A stretch of DNA of 64,000 bases from Tipula vernalis. Taxonomy: Eukaryota > Arthropoda > Insecta > Diptera > Tipulidae. Within the stretch, counting starts at the first letter, position 1. The number at the start of each line of letters is the position of its first letter. The DNA lies in NCBI GenBank assembly GCA_958295665.1, contig OY282560.1:88574311-88638310 (forward strand), in the 5' to 3' direction. Positions 39,637 through 49,587 of the stretch are shown here, one piece after another. Position numbers and translations under genes: made by a program. Below the pieces are notes generated by a model, which had not been told where the DNA came from, did not search any database, and saw only the letters and a program-made list of their open reading frames with translations.

Positions 39637-39987
39637 ACTCCAAAACTTTTCTTCGTCGTCAGAATGATGTGTATTATGGGGGTGATTAATACACTTGCTA
39701 ATGGTTATGTTGATACACGCTTATACAAATGAAACACAGTATATAGTATATACTTCTTGCTACTCGTTATTTAGTACACTACTTACTACTTGTTATTTAG
39801 TACAGCGGTGTTTAGTACACCCTAAAAGTATACATATCGTATATGAATCTTTCCTGACTAAATTGTTGTGGAAAACCATATATGAGACGAAATTAGTTCG
39901 ATATTTGCAATTTTCTAAATTTAAATAAATCGCTTTACATTTTAAACACAACCTCAATAAAAATATTTTCCGTTATCTTAATTTCAG
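39637..39987 (+). other. Intron end, no gene seen
   Basis: AT-rich sequence with short local repeats (TTATTTAGTACA occurs twice near 39,768 and 39,794). The last bases, TTATCTTAATTTCAG, form a good splice acceptor for the exon at 39,988. Confidence 0.6.
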
Positions 39988-40123
39988 GGATGGTCGAAGC
40001 CGATCTGGTGTTTACTGTGCTGCAAACGCCTGCATCGAACAAGTAATTCAACATGGTGAAGTAGATATATTTCAAGCGGTTAAAACAGTACGCCGACATA
40101 GGCCACAATTAGTCGAAAATATC
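39988..40123 (+). other. Ptp99A: Coding exon, D2 phosphatase domain
   Basis: Acceptor TTTCAG at 39,982-39,987. The first G completes a codon from the upstream exon, then 45 codons follow without a stop. It ends with ATC before the donor GTAAGT (40,124). It carries the DGRSRSG loop and the following helices of the phosphatase fold. Confidence 0.85.
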
Positions 40124-43100
40124 GTAAGTTATACTCATAAAGGGTTAAAGCTTAAAAATTTGTAATTTACAAATCATTTCAGACGGAATACAAATATTGT
40201 TACGATCTTGTGTTGCATTATGTTTTACATTATTTAAATAAGGATTTGAAAGAGAAAAAGTGAGAAAGCGAATTGCACGACGGCCTGTGGTAAGATTTAA
40301 TCGTTTTTTTTTGTTTATATAGGCCTATAATTACCTAATAACCCGGAAATAAAAGGATACTAACATAAATTAACCAACCAGACACACACTGAAACAGATA
40401 CACACACACATATTACTAATCGGTTTATTTTATTTGAACGCAATTTTCACTTATACCGTTTTATGTTTTTATTTTCTAGATTTTTTTATGTTTTTGATTT
40501 TATTGTATTTTATGTGAGTATCCACATTTATGAGGAGGGACTGGGGATCCCAACCAAAAAAAAAATAAAAACAAATAAAAAAATAAACCCCTAAATCGAA
40601 ATAAACATTTAGAACGAACAATAAAAAATTTTGTTTTTAGGTTTATAGAATTTGGACGTGGTAAAAGTATCCCATTAACACCGGAAAATTCAAATTCTGA
40701 TTTACCAAATGAAATGTCGAATGCAGGCCGAATTGTCGTGAAAAAGCGAATCCCCAAAATAGAAAAATGTGAAAGTTTTAATAATTGTGATAATAATATT
40801 ATAAATAATAGTGTAATTGGTTTTAGCGGTGGTTTAATATTAAATTCTAATTTAATTGGTAACAAGAATAACAGTAGTAATTGTAATGTATTAAAAAAAC
40901 AAACATCATTGATGCTAGATAAGCATGGCAAAGTGGTTGAACGAAAAAAAAAACACGGACGTTTGTATAGTTTGGGGGGCAATGATCCACCCAAATCAAA
41001 ACATCGTGGACGTTTGGATCGTTTAAAAACGGTGGGAACATTTGATTTAGGCGCTGAAATGTGTGTCCTCAGCGAAGTGGCGCGACATTTAAATGAACGT
41101 ATTATAACAAGCGAACTAACAACAAATAATGTTGAAATTAGTACTGATAGTAATAATTTAAATACTAATATGAATAATAATAATAATAATAACATTAATA
41201 TAAATAATTTAAGTCCGGCTATTTCTATAGCCGGTAGTATAATTCAGGGTTCTAAAAGTGGCTTAAACACACCACAGCATGGTGTTAGGCATGATAATTT
41301 AAATAATAATAAATCTATATGTGTGCCTCCTAATCAACAACAACCACCACCATCATCTCCACCCCCATCCCAAAATACATTATTCGATGGAAAACTACAA
41401 CCCAAACTACGTAGTTTAAGTACTGGTTCCTATTTATCATCCAATAATTCATCACATTCAAATTCAACTTTGTTAAATAAAATTGAAATTGATAATCCAA
41501 ACGGGTTGGACACAACAAATCATTATCAGCCTCATTTAACATCGTCATCATCATGCAACAATACAATTTTACGTAGCCGAAAACCACAATTGCGAAAATC
41601 AAAACGTATAATGCGTTCTGATTCTGAAATTCTCACCGACGACATTACACCTCTAAATAATAGCAATAGTAATAGTAATGAAATTATATTGAATATAAAC
41701 ACAGATATACAAATTCATCAGGAGCATAATTCATCGATAGACGATGATGTGTCACGACCGTTACCCAAGTCCCGTTTAAGTAGTGGCGAACATAATACAC
41801 GAGAACTTTTAAAATCGACCACCGATGAAAGTTCGCGTAATATATCGACCGATGAGCTAGACACGGTATTTAGTGATTCGCGAACCGATTTGGAACAGTT
41901 GGAAAAAGATTATCGGGAAAATATAAAATCGAATTTAACGCAGCGCGAATATAAGAGCGATGGTGATACACTGGATGAAATTGGACGGAAACGGAATGAA
42001 TTTGGTAAATGGAAGAATCAAAGTTTTGATAACGATATAGATTGTTTTCCAATTATAGAAATAAACAATACTAATGTTAACAATAATAATAATAATAATA
42101 ATGATAATAATAAAACTGATAGTAATAGTAGTAATATAAACCGTCCATCTGATTTAGAAATTAAATTAAATAATATTAATAGTGGCAGTCTTATTAATAC
42201 AGCTGCCCCAATTCCAACCATTTTAAAACCATCGAGCGAGGGATCAATATCAAGCTTATTAGAAAAACGTTTTAGTAAATTTAAGCGGATGAATAAATTG
42301 CTAAAATCGAAACGATTCAGTACATCAATACTGTACGAAAAAAATAAAATTAAATCGACCAGTAATATAATGCGAACGGAAGAAGTGATACGCATACCAA
42401 TTTCATACCATGATCACAATCATCAGCCTCATTTTTATAAGACAACCGAACGTCGACAATCAAAATCTAATGTATTTCCAACGCAACGTAAATCATCAAT
42501 ATCCGGTCATTCGTCCCTTTCGAATAATGAATTAAATTTAAACTTAGCAAATCTGACTAACTGTAGCAGTAGCAGTAGCAGTATTAGAAATACTAGTAAT
42601 GACATACATTCGAAATCCCATACCGAAATTAATACCAGTAAGCTCTCCTTATTCCGTTCGTCGCCGTTTCATTTCAATAGAAAAAAATTGAAAGGCAGCA
42701 ACACCGTCGACAATAGTAAAACTCCATTCAACAAAACACTGAACTCACCGTTGTCCGAAGAATTTTATAATAAAACCGGAAGTGTTCGCTTAAGTGCGGT
42801 TGAATTATTTGAAAAATTTTGCTCCGACGATTTTGGTGGCCTGTACAAACATGAGATTACAACGACCACAATGAGTTTATTGGGTGCCGGATCTAGTGTA
42901 CACAATCAAAGAATATCGGAACGGGGACTGGGTGCAATACGTAAATATACGACACAGCAGGCACAATTAAGTGCTGCCGATAGTCAAAATCATCCACCAC
43001 GTCTGTTGAAACAAAAAAGTGAGCCGAAATTTTTACTACGCAACATCGACAACAGTGAAGTAAAAGAGGTGATGTATTATCACGAGGAGGATGAGGATGA

Positions 43101-44859
43101 GGAAGAGGTTGAAATTTATAGTAACGAAGATGAGGATGAATATGAATCGGATGATGATGATGATGAGTACGAGTATGAGGATGACGATGAGGAAATCGAA
43201 CATGGTGAACAAGTGGACGAAATATATTTAATGCAAAAACCACCGGCCGTTGATACAATAGAATCGGATGTATCTCCGCCACCGCACCAAATCGTACACA
43301 GTACAACTAAATCACAATTAAATTCAAAAATGTCTGGCGGCTCAACAATATCATCACGTCCACCATTGATTCGGGTCGCCGGAATCGATCGCAGCCTAAA
43401 TAATTTAAACACTACAAACGATATGAATGAATTTAATTTTAATTTTGATAATGACGATGAAATTTTAACAATTTACCGTATTTACTCAAAAAACGATATA
43501 ATCAATTTGACCAATTCAGATTTGAATTTAAATACTACCAAAAATTCAATGATCGACAACACGGAACGTAATACAAATTTAACCAAATCGACACCATCAT
43601 TTTTGAATTACATCAATAATATTGATGATGAATTTAATCAGTACAACAATAATACGCTTATAAATAATAATGATGTAAGTGAAAATGATGATGATGATGA
43701 TGAAGAACCGAAATTAGATCCAGATTTTATAAAAACCAATATCCTAGAAAATTTTAATGATTCATTCGAATTGCTAAGTTGTAATAATAATCGATCGGGC
43801 AGCACAATTACATCGATTGATTATTGTTTTGATACGGTTAAAAATTTAAATTTAGATAGTTGTAGCACATCAAAATTGAGTTTATCACTGAAAAGTGAAA
43901 TATTCGATGAGTTCACAATAACGCCCGACGAATTAAAACAAACCAATCATAATATAACAAATAACAATAATAATATGGCGGCAATAAAAAATTGTGAAAT
44001 TGAAGATTTCACCCTGACGCCAGATGAAAATTCATCTAACGAGGATATCATTATCGAGGATAATATTGATAATAATGAGGATGATGATGATGATGATCAA
44101 AACGAGTACAGTAGTAGGGCGTACGATAAAAGTACCAATATTGAAAATGTTATCAAAATGGTTGATCAATTTATAATTAATGAGAAAAATGTATCGTCAA
44201 ATACGGTTTCGGCAATCGGTGACGTGACAACCGATTCGATGGCAGCAACAGCATTTTACCAACAAAATAAACTTAATTTAAATTTAAGTAATAAAAATAT
44301 ATTTAATTTTGATAATATAAAATTATTAAAATTATCAACTTCGACCGATTACAATGATAGCAGTGAAAATCAAGAGACAGAAATCGATGAGGATGGTTGT
44401 GATAAGAATAAAATATCGTCGTACACCAATAAGATAACAAAAGAATTTGATTTATTATTTTATCGTGCTGAAGAAGAATCTAAAATTTTACTAAATAATA
44501 ATAATAATAATAATAACAATAGTAATAATAATAGTGACCATAGTATTCATAACAATAGTAATAATCGATTACCAACACGATATTCAATGCAAAAATTAGA
44601 GCCAATAACCATATTAGATTATCCCAACAATTCAATTAATAAAACAAATGATGGTGACGGCGATGGTGATGGTAATAATGACGGGGATGATGGTGGTGAT
44701 AATGTAAATGATAACGGTGATACTAATGTTGGTGAGAATAAAAAAATGTATCGCGATAATAATGTAAAGAAGAGTAGTAATTTGTGTGCCCGATTAACAA
44801 CACATCGTAGTCAATCTTTAGGTAATTTAAATAAGAAAACCCGTTGTTTTCCATTGTAA
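39988..44859 (+). CDS. Ptp99A: Receptor-type protein tyrosine phosphatase, 3' exons (probable Ptp99A)
   Basis: Join 39,988-40,123, 40,183-40,259 and 40,641-44,859; the 5' part lies beyond the window. The first two exons read as the carboxyl end of a tandem (D2) phosphatase domain: DGRSRSGVYCAANACIEQV, then FQAVKTVRRHRPQLVEN, then EYKYCYDLVLHYVLHYLNK. DGRSRSG aligns with the end of the catalytic P-loop (usual form HCxAGxxRxG), with Asp where Ala is usual. The nucleophile position is in the missing upstream exon. In insect Ptp99A the D2 domain is regarded as catalytically inactive, so a regulatory role is likely; the protein would be a single-pass membrane receptor acting in axon guidance. Splice phases agree: the tail exon joins in frame. 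The tail of about 1,406 residues is far longer than I would expect for this family. Assignment to Ptp99A rather than another receptor phosphatase is from recall of the D2 sequence. Confidence 0.8.
40183..40263 (+). other. Ptp99A: Coding exon, end of D2, with alternative stop
   Basis: Acceptor ATTTCAG ends at 40,182; the preceding intron is 59 nt. The exon reads TEYKYCYDLVLHYVLHYLNK, then DLKEKK. There are two possible ends. A donor at 40,260 (AAAAA, then GTGAGA) removes the last G and joins the tail exon in frame. If that donor is not used, TGA at 40,261-40,263 stops translation at once, giving a receptor with almost no tail. Confidence 0.8.
40264..40640 (+). other. Intron of 381 nt (40,260-40,640)
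   Basis: AT-rich sequence with an ACACACA run near 40,403 and no convincing open frame. It ends TTTTGTTTTTAG, a normal acceptor. The minus-strand open frame crossing it is a shadow of the tail exon. Confidence 0.7.
40641..44859 (+). CDS. Ptp99A: Giant cytoplasmic tail exon of the receptor phosphatase
   Basis: One open frame of about 4.2 kb runs from the acceptor at 40,640 to TAA at 44,857. It opens FIEFGRGKSIPLTPENSNS and passes the first Met at 40,714; translation need not start there because the frame continues from the upstream exon. Composition is strongly Asn, Asp and Ser rich, with AAT and GAT codon runs (near 41,170, 42,080, 43,680, 44,080 and 44,500) and an acidic Glu/Asp stretch at about 43,081-43,205. 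More complex islands look better conserved: a basic, Gly/Leu region with HGRLYSLGGNDPPKSKHRG (40,918-41,106), basic clusters KRFSKFKRMNKLLKSKR (42,262-42,312), and an LSAVELFEKFCSDDFGGLY region (42,790-42,850). No enzyme domain or membrane segment is seen. It is probably a disordered scaffold tail. It ends SQSLGNLNKKTRCFPL. Confidence 0.85.
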
Positions 44860-45245
44860 CATAAACTTAATGTTTTTTTAATGTTTTTTATTTTTAATTT
44901 AAAAAAAACATTTTTTAAACAATATTCAAGTGCATAAATTATTTTGTTACGTTTTTTTTTTTTTTTTTTGTTAATTTATTTGATCTTTTGGATGAGCTTT
45001 AATATTGGTTCGTTTACAATTACAATTAACATTCTCTTCTGACCACATTTTTTCTAGAGGGTGTGCAACCCTGTAAGTAAAAAATTTAATTTTAAGAATT
45101 TCGAATCATATTCAATGGATTTACGAAATGCCAGCCTTCCTAAACAAAAAGAGGGAAATTTTGGGCCGCATCCAGTAAAACAACCCAAAATTGATTGAGA
45201 GTTGTTGGTGAAAAGCTTCACAGCCAAACCTTCATGAAAATCAAT
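44860..45245 (+). other. 3' flank of the phosphatase gene
   Basis: A/T-rich with a T18 run near 44,952. No AATAAA signal is seen in the first 200 bases after the stop, so the polyadenylation site is unresolved. No gene is seen. Confidence 0.5.
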
Positions 45246-45519
45246 CTATCTATTTACACACACTTTGAAGGTCCGACAACTACAACTGTTTATGGAATAC
45301 GTAGTGGCTTTGAGACTCTGGGTTAATGGCAAATTAGGAAATTTCTCAAAAAACTTCCGAACTGATAACCGTAAGCAAGCCTTACATAGATCAATATTAA
45401 TGTCATTACCAGTAATGTCAATACCTTTTAAGTCTGCATAGTGACGTAAACGGTAATATTCTCGGTGGTAATATCGGTAATATATATTAAAAATGTTTGT
45501 TCCAAACAACTCAACTAGT
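45246..45519 (-). other. Unassigned open stretch after the integrase relic
   Basis: A minus-strand frame continues here with segments such as YYHREYYRLRHYADLKGIDI and LCKACLRLSVRKFFEKFPNL. I recognise no family. It is either a diverged 3' part of the Gypsy element or chance open sequence. Confidence 0.2.
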
Positions 45520-48500
45520 CTAAATGCAAAAAGAGTTGTGACACCACACAGAGAAAAATCGATCACGTAAATTAAAAATAATTCGGTCACCCTCATTCAA
45601 AACTGGCAACGACTTTGCATGCTGATTATAATAATGCCTTTGCTTTTCTTTTTTAGCTTCTATTATCTCCTGAACCCTCTTCTCTGACAAGTCATTGCGA
45701 TACAACAAACTTTCGACAATTGGTAAACGACTTTTAACCAATCGACCAAAAAACAGTTGTGATGCTGTCATCCTCATACTAGCAATTGGTGTTGTGTTAT
45801 ATTCAAGAAGTCTATATTGAAACTGATCTACTTCATCTGACTCATAGCAACGTTTTAAAATGTTCTTGGCAATCGCGACTCCCTTCTCAGCCAATCCATT
45901 ACTCTGAGGATATCCGGGGCTTGAAAACTTCAATACAATATTTGTATCATTAGCATATCTTTCCAATTCACGTGAATTGAACGGAACATTATCACTTTTT
46001 ATTTCTGTGGGATAACCATAACAGCAGAAAATAGTTTCGAAAACTTCAACCACGCATCGAGCTGACTTTTCTCTCTGTCTTTGACAAATCACAAATCCCG
46101 AATATGCATCAATCAGCACAATAAAATTGTATCCAGCGTACTCAAATATATCCATTGAAATTTTTTGAAATGGATACTGTGGTGTGGATTCCTGCACTAA
46201 CGGTTACTTTTGATTATTACGTGTGAATTTTTCACAAACCGTGCAAGCCTTAACCAACTCGGTAATATCATTAGTCATCCCCGGCCAGAAAAATTGTTGA
46301 CGTGCACGAGACAAAGTTTTCTCTATACCCAAGTGTGGAGCATGGAGCCACTTGCAAATACTACTCTGTAAATTGGTCGGAACAACCAAACGATGATCCC
46401 TAAACAACAAATTATTTTTAAAGTGCAATTCACTTTTATACTTGTGGAATATCTGACTCAAGTCGTCAAGTTGATGATACGTCGGCCAACCAGTAGTAAC
46501 GTATTTAATAACACGACAATAACGCTCATCCTCATTCAATTTCTGTACATAGAGATCATAATTTTCCTTTGACATACATACACGACGTGTTAACGCATGA
46601 ATCACCATTGACATTTCATTGTCAAACTCATATTCATCAAACAATGGGGCTCTTGATAAACAATCGGCCACTAACATTTCTTTTCCCGGTTTATAAACTA
46701 TCGACAAGCCCGGGTATTTAAGCAATTGAAGAAACATTCCTTGTAAACGTCAACTTACATCATCAATATCTCTTTTCATTAATGCTTCCAACGGTTTATG
46801 ATCAGAGTGGACCGTAAATTCACGACCATACAAGAAATTATGAAAATGTTTACATGCGAACACGACAGCCAGTAGCTCTTTTTCGATCTGTGCCCATTTC
46901 TGTTCACTTTTCGACAAGGTTCTTGATGCATATGCCACTGGCATATCATCCTGTAGAATAACACTACCCAATCCATCTTTGGAACTATCTGTCTGAATAA
47001 CAACTGGCTTATTTGGGTCATACATAGCAAGAACAGGAGTTGTGATGATGGACTTGAGAAGGCTCTTAACTTCATTTTCATGGGCGCTGCCCCATTTCCA
47101 TTGAACATCCTTTTTCGTAAGTTCACGCAAGGCAGCTGATCGTTTAGATAAATTCGGAATAAATCTTGCAAGGAATTTGAAGAGTCCAAGCAAAGGTAAT
47201 ACCTCTGTTTTGTTTGTAGGTTTTGGCTTGTTTTTAATCGCTTTGACGTATTTATCACTAGGTTCAACCTGACCATTTTCAATAATATGACCCATAAATC
47301 TAATTTTATTCGTTCGATACTGAATTTTTTACTGTTAAATTTGATACCATTCATACGAGCACGTTCCACAACTACTGACAAGGCTTTATCATGTTCCTCT
47401 ACTGTTGAACCACCAATGGCAATATCATCAAAATACACTTCAACGCCTGGTATATCCCCAAAAATCTGAATCATCTTCTTTTGAAACATTTCCGGAGAAC
47501 TATTTAAACCAAAGGGAACTCTGTTCCAACGATAACGACCAAATGGAGTCATGAATGTAGTCAAATCAGAGCTTTCACGATCCAATTCCATGTGCCAAAA
47601 CTCATTGCGTAAATCAAACACTGTAAATACACGCTTACCAGCTAAACGACTCATAATATCATCAAAAGTGGGAATTAAAAAATGTTCACGTTTAATACAC
47701 GCGTTAAGCGACTTAGGATCCAAACAGATACGATTATCCCCATTTGTTTTTTCCACTATCTGCAAATTATGTACCCAATCAGTTGGATAATCAACAAAAC
47801 TGACAACATTGTCTTTCGACATTTCATCCAGCTTTACTTTCAATCTATCATATAAACTGAAAGGAATACGCTTTTTGTAACGTAATGATGGAACCGAATT
47901 TTCCTTTAAGACAATCGAACAGGTACCAGGAATTTTTCCAAGTCCATCAAAAATGTCTTTATTGGATTCAGCGAACTTACTTGTTTCATCAGGAAGCAAA
48001 GATTTTACTTCATTAATCCGTTCGATCAATCCAAATGCAACGCTCGACTCAAGACCCAAGATTGGCTCATACCAATTATCAACAACCAAGAAAATGCCAG
48101 AATAACTTATCCTTTTATCAACATCAAAACATGATAATTTTACCTGGCCATAAATCTTAATTTTATTTGAACTATAATCAACAATCTCGTCAATGACTTG
48201 CTGAGACATAGGGCCATTAATTTTTTTAACAAAACTTAATGGGATACAGTTTACATCCGATCCTGTATCAATCTTAAACTCAATCGGCCAGTCTTCAATG
48301 AGATAACGCTTCTTCCATCGAACTCGATTTACTTCCATTCTATTCAAAACGAAATTGTAACTATTTAATGAACTAACTTTACGTATATTGTCAGCCTGAT
48401 CTAAATCTACTACTAAATAATTACCTTTTTCACCCCAACCAACTACATGTACCGCATTTATTTGTTTTGCTTGACTTGCTGCATCCAACTTTTTTGCCTT

Positions 48501-49357
48501 ATCCTTTTGTTTTCTGCAATACTTGGCGAAATGACCATCCATACCACAAGAATTGCATTTAATCTTCAATGCCGGGCAAACACGACGATGACTTCTATTA
48601 TAGTTCTGACCACAATTGTAGCATGCACGTTTTATAACATTAACTTCAGCTTTTGTTTCTTCAACCGCATTAATTTCAACTTGTGCACTTTTATACTCTA
48701 ACAACTGTTTGCTTGCTGATGCGGCTTCAAAAATCTTGCACGTATCAATAACTTTATACAATGACTCAATTCCTTCGAGTAATTTCAATTGCAGTTTCTT
48801 GTCTTGAACACCAATAACAATGCGATCACGTAACATTCTATCAGCATACGATGCTTTACATGCACCACACTCAAATTCACAATGTTGCAATTGAGCACGT
48901 AACTTAGTCTCAAATTCAGAAATTGTTTGCTTTTCTTTCTGAATCATCCTGTTGAACTTAAATACTTCCATTGTTATATTTTTTTTCGGTAAACAATGTT
49001 CATCAAATGCTTTAATTATGTCATTTAATGTCCGAATACTACGAGTTACAACATTTTCACTTGTACCCGGATTTTTACCTGATTGAGCACTGTTGTTTGT
49101 TTCATCGACAACATTTTCTTCCGCTGTACCAAACATACTTTCACAACTACCGTTATTCGGAAATAATGTGTTATAATTTCCAACCCACGGTCACCAATCA
49201 ATTAGTACAAAAATGTAGCAATTTTGTTTTGCTCCGATTCACCATTCTTATTGTTAGCGATTATGTAAATCATGAATGTTTGTTTCCATTTTGGCCACTC
49301 AGATGCCAATCTTGAACAATCTAATGGCTGAGGCAAACGTAAATCCAATGTCGCCAT
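45520..49357 (-). pseudogene. Broken Ty3/Gypsy gag-pol, probably Mag lineage
   Basis: Read on the minus strand, the domains come in normal order. Gag starts at ATG 49,357-49,355. Two zinc knuckles lie near 48,530-48,630 (CYNCG...H...C, then the canonical CNSCGMDGHFAKYC). An aspartic protease motif, DTGSDVNC, is near 48,260. Reverse transcriptase has VYFDDIAIGG near 47,430. RNase H has QTDSSKDGLG and VHSDHKPLEAL. The integrase zinc-binding region is LHAPHLGIEKTL...CTVC, and the DDE core has SMDIFEYAG, KSDNVPFNS and YPQSNGLAEKG. The fused gag-pol arrangement and knuckle spacing suggest the Mag clade. Lesions: an in-frame stop at 49,202-49,204, a frameshift near 49,175, a frameshift near 47,300, and in-frame stops at 46,750-46,752 and 46,204-46,206. 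No flanking long terminal repeats were recognised. The copy is not autonomous. Confidence 0.9.
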
Positions 49358-49381
49358 TTTTTTTTTTTTTTTTTTTTTTTT
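49357..49381 (-). repeat. A25 tract abutting the gag start
   Basis: Twenty-five T on the plus strand, that is A25 on the coding strand of the element, run directly into its ATG. It replaces the leader expected between the primer-binding site and gag. Confidence 0.9.
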
Positions 49382-49587
49382 AGTTTACTGCGTTTTCTAG
49401 TTTCTTTAATTAGTTAATTTTAATTGGAAAATCCTTTTCACAATAACACCTCGTTTACTTCTACCACCGTCTATCTACTACCCTATACTTAACAAAGGTC
49501 TTTTCTGACACGTACGTATTATGTACTAAAATAATTTACAGCCTACACTATAAATATGGCTACCTACAGTTTGCAACATAAATCGGT
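49382..49587. other. No gene seen; expected 5' leader or LTR region of the Gypsy copy
   Basis: This is where the left LTR and primer-binding site of the minus-strand element should be. I found no direct-repeat partner for it beyond the integrase end (44.9-45.5 kb), so LTRs are absent or too diverged to see by eye. Confidence 0.4.

Noticed and set aside
39695..39928. Possible upstream exon or small gene (77 codons)
   Set aside because: No domain, no fitting donor in phase with the exon at 39,988, and composition typical of chance A/T-rich frames.
40500..41195. A 231-codon minus-strand frame and similar minus-strand frames at 41.3-43.4 kb
   Set aside because: They are antisense shadows of the A/T-rich, Asn/Asp-coding tail exon and show only Leu/Phe/His-rich low complexity.
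46779..47300. Extension of the long minus-strand gag-pol frame to 46,779
   Set aside because: After the frameshift near 47,300 this reading is out of frame; the true RNase H sequence is in the overlapping frame 47,295-46,750.
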